Shown here: piece after piece, positions 8,234 to 15,945 of the stretch
How positions within the stretch are numbered: the stretch's first letter is position 1
Layout of the letters: each line of letters opens with the position of its first letter
Origin: Halanaerobium polyolivorans
GTDB lineage: Bacteria; Bacillota; Halanaerobiia; Halanaerobiales; Halanaerobiaceae
Direction: 5' to 3'
NCBI RefSeq assembly: GCF_020711195.1
Contig: NZ_JAJFAT010000009.1
Location: 55,996-119,995, forward strand
Length of the DNA stretch: 64,000 bases
Program-made: the position numbers and the translations under genes
Notes under the pieces: generated by a model
Told to the model about the DNA's origin: nothing
Database searches by the model: none
What the model saw: the letters and a program-made list of their open reading frames with translations, nothing else

Positions 8234-8426
8234 TAATTTCATCCTCCTTGATGAATTTTTTAGTATTTTGTCTTTTGGAAGCAGGAATCCTTTCCTTCTT
8301 CCATTTTCTTGGTTGCTTATACACCACCACCTGAGCACTTCGGCCGCTAGTGCTGCCGGCAGCAGAGTTTCAGTAACCATTACAAGTTTAGAATTAAGAT
8401 TCCAAACTTATAACAATCACCAATAT
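8234..8426 (-). promoter_or_regulatory. Long structured leader of flagellin mRNA
   Basis: 193-base gap between flgL and flagellin. On the transcribed strand, in order, it holds: an 11-bp hairpin at 8384-8409 (one G-U pair, 4-nt loop), a 14-base perfect palindrome TGCTGCCGGCAGCA at 8351-8364 which competes with an AGCACT/AGTGCT hairpin at 8334-8354, the GGA-loop hairpin at 8277-8302, and the GGAGG Shine-Dalgarno at about 8241-8247. The GC-rich island 8325-8365 stands out in this AT-rich DNA. I see no convincing sigma-28 promoter in the gap. Confidence 0.6.
8277..8302 (-). promoter_or_regulatory. Candidate CsrA-binding hairpin in flagellin leader
   Basis: On the mRNA strand two 5-bp helices (GGAAG/CTTCC and AGGAA/TTCCT) separated by one A-G mismatch close on an AGGA tetraloop. 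A GGA in a hairpin loop is the hallmark of CsrA sites, and a second GGA lies in the Shine-Dalgarno about 30 bases downstream. This two-site layout parallels that described for Bacillus subtilis hag, where CsrA bound to both sites blocks ribosomes. csrA and fliW are present at 50032-50714. Binding itself is inferred. Confidence 0.6.
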
Positions 8427-9317
8427 TTATCTAATAAAGTCCACCAGTGACTGCTGCATGATCCTAGAACCTGAAGCTAAAGAAGCATTATATACGCTTT
8501 CCTGCATCATCAGTTCTGTGATTACCTCTGCTAGGTCTGCATCCTCGTTTTGAGACTGCAGCTTACGCATCTGTAATTCTTCTGCTTCTAAGCGTGATTC
8601 TGTCATGGTGATCCTTTTTGTTTTTGCACCTAACTCAGATCTAAGTTTTGTAAAATCATTTAAACTTGCCTCTACATCAGCTATATATTCGCCTATCTCA
8701 TCTGCACCTGCTTCTTCATTTGAGAGCTCTTGATAAATATCATTTAAAAGCTCGATATCATCTTGGAATACCCTTTCTCCACTTAAATTTATCTTCATCT
8801 GCACACCATCATTTAACTGGCGGGTTATCCCCCTATTATCTCCCTGGTATTCAAGCTCAAAATCGGGGTTTTCTGTAACTGTAAAGGGTTTTTCTTTTAA
8901 GTTCTGCCCGGAAAAGATATAGTTATCACCCAGTTTAGTTTCTGAGATATCGATCATCTCATTTCTAAGTTCTTTAAACTCAGCTGCAATCTGTTCTCTA
9001 TCAGCAGCTGTTAAGCTGTCTGTAGCTGCATAAATCGTCAGCTCTCTAGACCTCTGAATGACATCTGTGGCACTATTTAAAGCATTTTCACTGGCACTTA
9101 ACCAGTTATCTGCCTGAGATAAGTTGCGCTGATATTGGGAGTTGCGGTTTAAAATAGATTTATAGTTCAAGCTATCTGAGACCTCGATCGGGCCATCAGA
9201 AGGTTTCTGGAAGACCTTACCTGAACCGAGCTTTTGATTTAAATCACTTAAATTATCTAGATTGTTTTGGAGATTGTCCAGCATATTGCGGACCATCATC
9301 GAATTAGTTACCCTCAT
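8427..9317 (-). CDS. flgL: Flagellar hook-associated protein 3, FlgL
   Basis: Second hook-filament junction protein. 296 residues. MRVTNSMMVRNMLDNLQNNL and the following LNQKLGSGKVFQKPSDGP match flagellin-family N-termini; the C-terminal helix ends MQQSLVDFIR, again flagellin-like. Between them is a short middle domain, as expected for FlgL. The start at 9317 follows GGGAG; an in-frame GTG upstream overlaps it. It lies 18 bases after flgK. Confidence 0.95.
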   Translation of the reverse strand: MRVTNSMMVRNMLDNLQNNLDNLSDLNQKLGSGKVFQKPSDGPIEVSDSLNYKSILNRNSQYQRNLSQADNWLSASENALNSATDVIQRSRELTIYAATDSLTAADREQIAAEFKELRNEMIDISETKLGDNYIFSGQNLKEKPFTVTENPDFELEYQGDNRGITRQLNDGVQMKINLSGERVFQDDIELLNDIYQELSNEEAGADEIGEYIADVEASLNDFTKLRSELGAKTKRITMTESRLEAEELQMRKLQSQNEDADLAEVITELMMQESVYNASLASGSRIMQQSLVDFIR

Positions 9318-9335
9318 TAACTGCACTCCCTTCTT

Positions 9336-11006
9336 TTAAACCATATTGATCAATGTAGCTAAGATCTCATCTACTTTGCTTATATATTTAGCAGCCGAAT
9401 TATAGGCCTGCTGGTATTTAATCAAATTTGCCATCTCTTCATCCAGTGAAACACCGGAAATACTTCTATCAAGGGCTGTCAGCTGTTTGATCACAGCTTC
9501 CTGATTGGACTGCATCTCCTGGGCCCTTTTTGATTCTGCCCCCACAGTAGAGATGATAGTTCTAAAATATCCTTCTGCTGTTGTACCCTCTATTATCTCT
9601 TCTCCAGAAAAAAGATCTGCTAAATAGCTGGCATTGTCACCACTTCCCGAAAAAGAGGTTGTGCCTATCTCAACACTGCCCGGCTCTTTAGCAATCAGAT
9701 CAAAGTCTCCTTGACCAGGCTCAACAAAAGTCCCTTGTTCAGAATCAAAAGCTGTGCTTGCTCCTTTTTCAACGGTAATTGTATCTAACTGCTCTCCAGC
9801 CAGTTCTGAAATAGTGATCTCAAATTCTTGCCCATTATCTTTAATATCAACCGTATAATCTCCTGCTGTATCAGGACTTAGATTTTCTACAGTCAATTTG
9901 GCCGGGTCACTGCTGTAATTACCAGCAGCTATTTTACTTAAGCCACCTTCCTGCTGAATCTGATTGCTGATCTCTAAACCTGCAACCCTATTCCCCTCTT
10001 CAAGCTGAGAAATATCGCGGAAGAAATTAGCTCCCTGATTACCCTCACTATCATAACCTGAGCTGTGGCGCTGGTTAAATTCTCCAACTATGGCTTCAGC
10101 CAGCTTTTCTAATTCAGCCCGGTAAAAACCTATCTCATCTTCACCCCTCAGCTGCAGCATAGCTGCTGTTTTACCACCTGTGATCTTAAGCTCATCATTT
10201 GAGCGGCTGTGGACTATCTCGGTCTGGTTTTCTCCCTCACCAGCCTCTGCCTTAAGTTCATAGTTATCAGCACCATTAACTATCTCCCTGCCATCAGTTG
10301 AAATGATTAGATTACCAAGCTCATCTTCTCTGCTCTGTACATTAAGCAGTTCATTTAGCTCTTGATAAAGGGCATCCCTCTCATCTAAAAGATCATTGGG
10401 GTTTTGATTTGAACCCTTAACAGAGATGATCTGATTATTTAAATTCGCAATTCTACTGGTGGTTAAATTGATCTCATCTACAGCATTACTGAGATTATCA
10501 TCAAGGCTGCTTTGATAATCAGCCAGCTGTTTATCAACACTCTGAAAAGCATCTATCATTGTTTTAGCATTTTCTCTGACCATGTTGCGGGCTGCACTAT
10601 CATCGGGATTATTGCTTAAATCCTGAATAGCATTCCAGAACTCATCGATAGAAGTACTGATTCCCGATTCAGATGGTTCATTTAAAATAAATTCAACTCT
10701 TTCTAAACCCTGGTTCATCTGTTCCCAATAAGCTGAACTCTGTTTTTCAGATGCCAGCTGAGAATTGATAAAATTATCTTTAACCCTCTCTATATTTTCA
10801 ATCTCTACCCCAGTTCCCATCTGTCCATTAGAAAAAGAAGTTTTAAGACCGGGTTTTGTATAGGGATCAGTAGCTGACTGAACAGCACGCTGTTTATTAT
10901 AGTGTTCATTATTTGCATTTGCCATATTATGACCGGTAATATCAAGCGATTTACGCTGGGTTTCTAAGGCCCTTAAACCGATCTCTAAGCCACCAAAAGT
11001 ACTCAT
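9336..11006 (-). CDS. flgK: Flagellar hook-associated protein 1, FlgK
   Basis: First hook-filament junction protein, exported through the flagellar apparatus. 556 residues. The N-terminus (LEIGLRALETQRKSLDITGH then NMANANNEHYNKQRA) is the axial-protein motif of FlgK; the C-terminus has the matching SLDEEMANLIKYQQAYNSAAK helix. The intervening variable domain is acidic. A good AAGGGAAGG site precedes the ATG. It is in the flgM-flgN-flgK-flgL-fliC run, where the chaperone flgN directly precedes it. Confidence 0.97.
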   Translation of the reverse strand: MSTFGGLEIGLRALETQRKSLDITGHNMANANNEHYNKQRAVQSATDPYTKPGLKTSFSNGQMGTGVEIENIERVKDNFINSQLASEKQSSAYWEQMNQGLERVEFILNEPSESGISTSIDEFWNAIQDLSNNPDDSAARNMVRENAKTMIDAFQSVDKQLADYQSSLDDNLSNAVDEINLTTSRIANLNNQIISVKGSNQNPNDLLDERDALYQELNELLNVQSREDELGNLIISTDGREIVNGADNYELKAEAGEGENQTEIVHSRSNDELKITGGKTAAMLQLRGEDEIGFYRAELEKLAEAIVGEFNQRHSSGYDSEGNQGANFFRDISQLEEGNRVAGLEISNQIQQEGGLSKIAAGNYSSDPAKLTVENLSPDTAGDYTVDIKDNGQEFEITISELAGEQLDTITVEKGASTAFDSEQGTFVEPGQGDFDLIAKEPGSVEIGTTSFSGSGDNASYLADLFSGEEIIEGTTAEGYFRTIISTVGAESKRAQEMQSNQEAVIKQLTALDRSISGVSLDEEMANLIKYQQAYNSAAKYISKVDEILATLINMV

Positions 11007-11024
11007 CTTAATCGTCCTTCCCTT

Positions 11025-11516
11025 TTAACCCTGCTGATTTAAAATCCGGGGTTGGTTTTGTTCTGCTGTTGGTCTGGAATAGGTTGTTTGATCTTCTAAA
11101 TTATTTAAAATACTCTGCAGTGAAAGCTGATTAAGCTCTAAAGCCTGTTTTAAAAGCAGCTGATTCTGCTTATTTAAAGAATTAAATTCTTCGGTTAAAG
11201 AAAGCAGTTCTTCCCTTAAAGGATTAAGCTCTGCCGACCAATCTGCAGGCAGCTCCTTTAATAAAGCTGAATAGCTGTCCTTATCTTCCTCGATCTTGAA
11301 GGCTTTTTTAATCTCTGCAATTGTTTTTGTTCTCGCTAACTCTTTGTCCTCAATCAGAGGTATTATCTTTTTGTCTATCTCTACCTCTTCAAGTAGCTGG
11401 TCTATATCATTATTCAAAAGGGCCTCATTTTTAGCTTGAGCCGCCTGAAAAAGCTTTTGATAAAGTTCTTTTTCTACTCTTAAGATATCTGCCAGCCTTG
11501 TTTTTAATTCACTCAT
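11025..11516 (-). CDS. flgN: FlgN-type export chaperone for FlgK/FlgL
   Basis: 163-residue helical protein with the FlgN_N features: an N-terminal helical hairpin (LADILRVEKELYQKLFQAAQ followed by a run of aliphatic and charged residues), a central LLSLTEEFNSLNKQNQLLL helix, and a disordered Gln/Pro tail. FlgN binds the C-termini of FlgK and FlgL before export. It sits between flgM and flgK, the usual place in Firmicutes, 8 bases from flgM. Confidence 0.9.
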   Translation of the reverse strand: MSELKTRLADILRVEKELYQKLFQAAQAKNEALLNNDIDQLLEEVEIDKKIIPLIEDKELARTKTIAEIKKAFKIEEDKDSYSALLKELPADWSAELNPLREELLSLTEEFNSLNKQNQLLLKQALELNQLSLQSILNNLEDQTTYSRPTAEQNQPRILNQQG

Positions 11517-11524
11517 TTTTACAC

Positions 11525-11806
11525 CTACTCATCTTTTTTTAAGATAGATTCAGCAATTTTTTTGCTGTCGACCTCATAAGTACCGTTATCAAGCTCTGCT
11601 TTAATAGCCATGACCTTTTCTTTTCTCAGCTGAGGCTGTTTAGCAAGTTCTTTTTTAGCTGTAATGATTTCTTTTGCTTCTTTTGAAATCTGCATTTTAT
11701 CATTCTGCACCTTTTTGTCTGCCGTATTTTCATTCTGCTGACTCTGTTTTAAATATTGAGTAATTTTATTCAAATTGAGGTTGTGGTTATTATTATCAAT
11801 TTTCAT
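11525..11806 (-). CDS. flgM: Anti-sigma-28 factor FlgM
   Basis: Binds and silences FliA (sigma-28) until the hook is complete, then is exported. 93 residues. N-terminal half disordered (Asn/Gln-rich); C-terminal half has the family helices, including QISKEAKEI, an EKVMAIKAELDNGTYEVDSK segment and final KIAESILK. The IKxxIxxGxYxVDxxKIAExIL pattern is diagnostic. It has its own sigma-28-type promoter at 11853-11880, giving the usual feedback loop with fliA at 20641-21384. Confidence 0.96.
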   Translation of the reverse strand: MKIDNNNHNLNLNKITQYLKQSQQNENTADKKVQNDKMQISKEAKEIITAKKELAKQPQLRKEKVMAIKAELDNGTYEVDSKKIAESILKKDE

Positions 11807-11852
11807 CCTTATAACCTCCCGTGTTACATTTTCACTTTAACTTTCTATTAAC

Positions 11853-11880
11853 ATTATCGTCAGTCTTTGTTTTTTGTTAA
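11853..11880 (-). promoter_or_regulatory. Sigma-28-type promoter upstream of flgM
   Basis: Minus strand: TTAA, 15-16 bases, GACGATAAT, about 50 bases upstream of the flgM start. It shares the CGATAAT core with three other promoters in this window. The -35 is TTAA rather than TAAA. Confidence 0.6.
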
Positions 11881-11891
11881 ATAAAAACTAC

Positions 11892-11941
11892 AGCTTTAAA
11901 AACTTTATTCGAGCTTTAAGCAGACTTTAAATGACTTTAAC
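11892..11941 (-). repeat. Five helically phased TAAAG repeats upstream of the flgM promoter
   Basis: On the plus strand CTTTA occurs at 11894, 11903, 11914, 11925 and 11935, steps of 9, 11, 11 and 10 bases, close to one DNA turn each. The array lies immediately upstream of the flgM promoter. It could be a regulator-binding array, an UP-like or curved element, or chance in AT-rich DNA. Confidence 0.4.
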
Positions 11942-11991
11942 TAAGTTTTAAACCCTTTTTGCTTAATATTTCTCTTTATTTTAGCCAAATA

Positions 11992-12396
11992 TCATTTTCT
12001 TTTAAAACGATCTCTTAAAAACATCTCACTACCTTTTTTCTTTTTTTCTTTATCCTCTGCTTTATTACTTTGGTCTATCTCACTGATCAGCTTGTTTTTA
12101 CAGCTGCTGCAGAACTTACCGGAGCTTATTTGGGCTCCACAGCGTTTACAGTTTAAACTGTGATTAAGCTCTATACCTGTTTCTTCTAACCTCTGATCCC
12201 GCATGAACTTAATAATCAGCTCCCTCTCCACCCCAGTTCCTTCTACAACCGCTTCTATTGTTGACTTGGGGTTTTCATAAAGATATTCTTTAACCAACTC
12301 GAATTTTTCTTCCTCACTTTCTCTGCAGTCAGGACAGACCTTAGAGGTAGTGGAATTAAAGAGTTTACCACATTCCTTACAGTTTGCTAATCCCAT
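11992..12396 (-). CDS. YvyF-like flagellar operon protein (TIGR03826 family)
   Basis: 134 residues. N-terminal zinc-ribbon-like CKECGKLF ... CPDC, then a conserved helical domain (FELVKEYLYENPKSTIEAV ... LIIKFMRDQRLE) and a second CKRCGAQI ... CSSCK motif. This architecture and its place upstream of flgM match the TIGR03826/YvyF family of Firmicutes flagellar loci. The helical part resembles a winged or MerR-like DNA-binding fold, so a regulatory role is plausible but unproven. The ribosome site is AGGAG, 9 bases before the ATG. Confidence 0.85.
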   Translation of the reverse strand: MGLANCKECGKLFNSTTSKVCPDCRESEEEKFELVKEYLYENPKSTIEAVVEGTGVERELIIKFMRDQRLEETGIELNHSLNCKRCGAQISSGKFCSSCKNKLISEIDQSNKAEDKEKKKKGSEMFLRDRFKRK

Positions 12397-12533
12397 CTTT
12401 TTCAGCTCCTTTTTAATTTAATTGCTTAAAATAGTATTTTTTTAGAGGTTTTTCGACAAAAATATAGAATAATATTCAATAAGAGTTTTTTATTGCTAGA
12501 TATTTTTAAGGCTTAAAGTTGAGGAGGTAGGCT
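12397..12533. promoter_or_regulatory. Divergent intergenic region between yvyF-like gene and cheB
   Basis: 137-base AT-rich gap from which the yvyF-flgM side (minus) and cheB-cheR (plus) are read apart, so promoters for both must lie here or overlap. No clear sigma-28 box is visible on either strand. The cheB ribosome site GAGGAGG is strong. Confidence 0.4.
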
Positions 12534-13544
12534 ATGTATAAAATAATGATCTGTGATGATTCGGCATTTATGAGAAAAATTTTTTCCGATACAATAGAAA
12601 AAGATCCTGAACTGGTGGCCGAAATAAAGGCTTTTAATGGTCAGGATGCTCTGAGAAAACTAAAAAGAACAAAAATAGATCTGGTGCTGTTGGATATTGA
12701 GATGCCCAAATTAAATGGACTGCAGACCCTAGAAAAAATAAAGGCTGAATATCCTCAGCTGCCTGTTATAATGGTCAGTGCTCTTGATGAAAGAGAAAAT
12801 GTCTTTAAAGCTCTAGACCTGGGAGCCTTTGATTTTATAGCAAAACCTTCTGGTACTACCTCACTCAATATAGATTCGATTAAAGATGAGCTTTTGAGAA
12901 AGATCAAAGCTGCCCTCAAAAGCAGTAAGGCACATACAAATAAAAAAGAAAAACAATCCAGCCCCCAAAAACAAAGTCAGATCAAGGTTGTTGCTGTTGG
13001 TTCTTCTTCTGGAGGACCAAAGGCCCTCAAAAAACTTTTTTCTGAAATCCCAAATAACTTTCCAGCTGCCTTTGTAATCGTCCAGCATATGCCGGCAGGT
13101 TTTACCAAAACCCTGGCCGAGCGCTTAGACAGGATCTCAGGCCTTAAAATAAAAGAGGCGGCAAAAGGAGATAAGATCAAAGCAGGTACCGCTCTTTTAG
13201 CACCTGGTGATTACCACCTGGAATTTGATGCTAAAGGAAGGGTTGAATTGAACAAAAAAGCCCGCAAACATGGGGTCCGTCCCTGTGTTGACTATATGAT
13301 GACAAGTTTAAGCAGAAAATTTTCCGGTCCCCAGCTTTTAGGGGTAATCTTAACCGGAATGGGTCATGATGGAGCAGAAGGTATGAAAAACCTTATCGAA
13401 CAAGGTGCCTATGGAATAATCGAGTCAAGAGAAACAGCCCTTGTTTATGGTATGCCTGCTGCTGCAGCCAAGCTTGATGCCTATGATGAAATCCAACCCT
13501 TAGATAATATCGCCAGCAGAATCATAGAATTAGTGGAGGGATAA
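12534..13544 (+). CDS. cheB: Chemotaxis response regulator protein-glutamate methylesterase CheB
   Basis: Removes methyl groups from, and deamidates, chemoreceptors after phosphorylation by CheA. 336 residues: receiver domain 1-120 with acidic pocket (ICDDSAF), phospho-acceptor Asp54 in LLDIEMP and Lys104 in AKPSG; a basic Gln/Lys linker; then the methylesterase domain with GSSSGGP (catalytic Ser158), VQHMP (His185) and LTGMGHDGAEGM (Asp). Starts from a strong GAGGAGG site. It is followed 4 bases later by cheR, and this pair is the only plus-strand island in the first 54 kb. Confidence 0.97.
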   Translation: MYKIMICDDSAFMRKIFSDTIEKDPELVAEIKAFNGQDALRKLKRTKIDLVLLDIEMPKLNGLQTLEKIKAEYPQLPVIMVSALDERENVFKALDLGAFDFIAKPSGTTSLNIDSIKDELLRKIKAALKSSKAHTNKKEKQSSPQKQSQIKVVAVGSSSGGPKALKKLFSEIPNNFPAAFVIVQHMPAGFTKTLAERLDRISGLKIKEAAKGDKIKAGTALLAPGDYHLEFDAKGRVELNKKARKHGVRPCVDYMMTSLSRKFSGPQLLGVILTGMGHDGAEGMKNLIEQGAYGIIESRETALVYGMPAAAAKLDAYDEIQPLDNIASRIIELVEG

Positions 13545-13548
13545 AATA

Positions 13549-14328
13549 ATGAGCATAGAATTTAGTGAATTTAAAGACCAGGCCAAAAAAGTTTTGAAGA
13601 TAAATTTTGACGGTTATAAGATAGATCGGGTAGAAAGAAGAACCAAAAGCCTGATGAACCGCCACGACATCCAAGATTTTAGTGAATGTCTTGAACTGAT
13701 CAAAAGTGATGATCAATTTAGAGATGCCTATTTAAATCATTTTACCATCAATACCTCTGAGTTTTTTAGAAATCCAAAGAACTTTAATTTTTTAGAAAAA
13801 AAGATTTTCCCCAAGCTTTTTGCCGAAAAAAGAAAGGTCAGAATCTGGAGTGCCCCTTGTTCAAATGGCTCTGAACCATATACCCTGGCCATAATCTTAA
13901 AGGAATTGAATATTAGATCAAGCTCTTTCGAAATAGTTGCCAGTGATCTTGATAAAACAATCCTCAAAGAAGCCAAAAAGGCAGTTTATAAGGAAAGCTC
14001 TATCAAAAATGTGCCTAAAAAACTCTTAAATAAATATTTTGAAAAAATAGATAAAAGAAACTATCAGCTGAGCCCTGAAATAAAAAGTCAGGTCAGCTTT
14101 GAACAGCGTGATCTGATCAATAAAGACTTCGCTGATAACTGGGATCTGATCTTAAGCCGCAACTTTTTTATCTATTTGACCAAAGAAATGAAAGATCAGC
14201 TGATCAAAAAATTCATCAATGTTTTAAATGAAGAAGGTTATCTCTTTCTTGGTAATACAGAATATATCTTTAATCCCAAAAAATATGGGCTAGAAAAACT
14301 TTATCAGTCCTTTTATATCTACCGCTAA
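13549..14328 (+). CDS. cheR: Chemotaxis protein methyltransferase CheR
   Basis: Methylates receptor glutamates using S-adenosylmethionine, opposing CheB. 259 residues: N-terminal helical domain (residues 1-70), then the methyltransferase fold with VRIWSAPCSNGSEPYTLAI (the SAM-binding W-x-x-x-x-x-x-G-x-EPYxLA motif), a FEIVASDLD segment and the C-terminal GYLFLGNTEY motif. Translationally close to cheB. Its stop codon lies one base from the end of flgJ on the other strand, so the two genes converge with no room for a separate terminator. Confidence 0.97.
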   Translation: MSIEFSEFKDQAKKVLKINFDGYKIDRVERRTKSLMNRHDIQDFSECLELIKSDDQFRDAYLNHFTINTSEFFRNPKNFNFLEKKIFPKLFAEKRKVRIWSAPCSNGSEPYTLAIILKELNIRSSSFEIVASDLDKTILKEAKKAVYKESSIKNVPKKLLNKYFEKIDKRNYQLSPEIKSQVSFEQRDLINKDFADNWDLILSRNFFIYLTKEMKDQLIKKFINVLNEEGYLFLGNTEYIFNPKKYGLEKLYQSFYIYR

Positions 14329-14329
14329 A

Positions 14330-14656
14330 TTATTTACTCTGCAGCTGTTCTAGCAGAGCTCTGTTCAGTTCTGAAAGCAGGCTCTGTTGGCCAGCCATCT
14401 TACTGTACTCCCTGTAAAGCATATCATCAAAAACCTCTTCTGCATAACCACCATCCAAAAGTCTATTCTCATCGTTTAAAGTATTTTTCATAGCAGAAAA
14501 CATCTGCTGAATCAAAACAGAAGTGAACTCTTCAACCGCTTCTTCCAGCTCTGCCTGATCACCACTTTTCGTCTGAACTTTCTTTTCTAAAGCCTTGTTT
14601 TCTACCTGCTGCCGCTCAAAGTTTAAAGCCTGTAGGTCATTTCTAATCTCCACCAT
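14330..14656 (-). CDS. flgJ: FlgJ-like rod-binding protein (N-terminal domain only)
   Basis: 108 residues corresponding to the rod-binding half of FlgJ: the EEFTSVLIQQMFSAMKNTL helix, GGYAEEVFDDMLYREYSK and a final QQSLLSELNRALLEQL. The C-terminal muramidase found in enteric FlgJ is absent, as is common outside Proteobacteria, so peptidoglycan must be opened by another enzyme. Good GGAGG ribosome site. It follows flgI but is separated by a strong hairpin with T run, so its expression may differ from the operon's. Confidence 0.9.
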   Translation of the reverse strand: MVEIRNDLQALNFERQQVENKALEKKVQTKSGDQAELEEAVEEFTSVLIQQMFSAMKNTLNDENRLLDGGYAEEVFDDMLYREYSKMAGQQSLLSELNRALLEQLQSK

Positions 14657-14691
14657 TTCTCCTCCTTTAGCATAATCATCTAATTTTAAAA

Positions 14692-14735
14692 ACTTCGATC
14701 AGGCCTTATTAAAAAGGCTAAGACCTGATCAAAGT
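14692..14735 (-). terminator. Strong terminator or attenuator between flgI and flgJ
   Basis: Minus strand: about a 17-bp stem with two G-T pairs (arms at 14692-14708 and 14719-14735), a 10-nt loop, and TTTTTA directly after. It begins 5 bases past the flgI stop. It would end most transcripts of the large block here, leaving flgJ to read-through or a separate start. Confidence 0.8.
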
Positions 14736-14740
14736 CTAAT

Positions 14741-15868
14741 TTATTGTAGTTCTAATTCTGCATGTAGGGCTCCAGCATTATCAATTTTTTGAATAATTGA
14801 GATTATATCTCTGGGGGTTGCACCGATCGCATTTAAGGCAGCCACCAGATCATCGATAGCATTATCCTGTCTAACAACTATCAGATTGCTTTCTTCACCC
14901 TCATCAACTTCGATTTCTACATCTTCTGTAATCACGGTTTCTCCATCAGTAAAAGGTAATGGTTGAGTTACCGTTTCTTCGGTTCTAATCCTAACCGATA
15001 AATTACCATGGGCAACCGCCACAGTTGAAATTTGCACATTATGACTAAAAACAACAGTTCCTGTTTTTTCATCTATCACAACCTTAGCCATCAGATTTGG
15101 CCTTACCCTAAGGCTGTTAACCTCTGCTACAAATTCAACAACTCCACCCCTATAATCAGCCGGCATACTGAGATTAACCGTAGAATGATTTTCAGCCTGG
15201 GCCACATCACTGTCAAAATTATCATTGATGCTTTCGGCTATTCTAGATGCTGTTTTAAAATCAGGATTGGCCAAAATATAGCTAATATTGTTGGCATCTA
15301 AAACCGAATTAAGAGATTTCTCTACAATAGCTCCACCTGGTATCTTGGCTACAGTAGGGTGGTTCTTTCTTTGAGCTGCCCCACCAGCTTCAATATTATA
15401 GCCACCAATACTAATTGGGCCCTGAGCTGAGGCAAAAACCTCACCATTTGGAGCCTGCAGTGGAGTTAAAAGCAGGGTTCCACCCTGGAGGCTGTTGGCA
15501 TCACCGATTGAACTTACATTAACATCTATCTCATCTCCCTGATGAACAACAGGGTCTAATGATGCTGTAACCATCACAGCTGCTATATTATTGCTGACAA
15601 TCTGGTCTTCTCCCACAAAAACACCGAAGTTCTGCAGCATATTGGCAATACTCTGAAGTGTTGATTGACTGCGGGACGAATCACCACTACCATTTAAACC
15701 GACAACAATCCCATAACCGATCAGCTGATTGCTGCGCATCCCCTTTAATCTGGTAATATTACCTATTTCCACCTGGGGATTATTGGCTGCGGCTGAAGAA
15801 CTGAAGAGCAAAAAAATGAACGATATTATAAATAGCTTTAATAAAAATCTGCTTTTGTTTGCTTGCAA
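14741..15868 (-). CDS. flgI: Flagellar P-ring protein FlgI
   Basis: Periplasmic ring around the rod at the peptidoglycan layer. 375 residues: signal peptide about 1-28 (basic start, hydrophobic core, SSSAAANN cleavage region), then VEIGNITRLKGMRSNQLIGY and YGIVVGLNGSGDS, both FlgI hallmarks, through to the C-terminal INKIDNAGALHAEL-type end (here IQKIDNAGALHAELELQ). Length is normal. The start codon is TTG at 15868 behind AGAGGGG. The presence of FlgI with FlgA and FlgH implies a P/L-ring basal body and an outer membrane. Confidence 0.97.
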   Translation of the reverse strand: MQANKSRFLLKLFIISFIFLLFSSSAAANNPQVEIGNITRLKGMRSNQLIGYGIVVGLNGSGDSSRSQSTLQSIANMLQNFGVFVGEDQIVSNNIAAVMVTASLDPVVHQGDEIDVNVSSIGDANSLQGGTLLLTPLQAPNGEVFASAQGPISIGGYNIEAGGAAQRKNHPTVAKIPGGAIVEKSLNSVLDANNISYILANPDFKTASRIAESINDNFDSDVAQAENHSTVNLSMPADYRGGVVEFVAEVNSLRVRPNLMAKVVIDEKTGTVVFSHNVQISTVAVAHGNLSVRIRTEETVTQPLPFTDGETVITEDVEIEVDEGEESNLIVVRQDNAIDDLVAALNAIGATPRDIISIIQKIDNAGALHAELELQ

Positions 15869-15945
15869 AATATCCCCTCTTTCCCTAAGGACTTAAAAAC
15901 TTTATTTAAAAAGCAAAGCAATCTCTACTTTAACTTTAAGCGAAG

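Noticed and set aside
8234..8380. In-frame upstream extension of flagellin (49 codons)
   Set aside because: It lies in the structured leader, has no flagellin-like sequence, and the real ATG at 8233 has a perfect GGAGGAT site and the canonical MRIQTN start.
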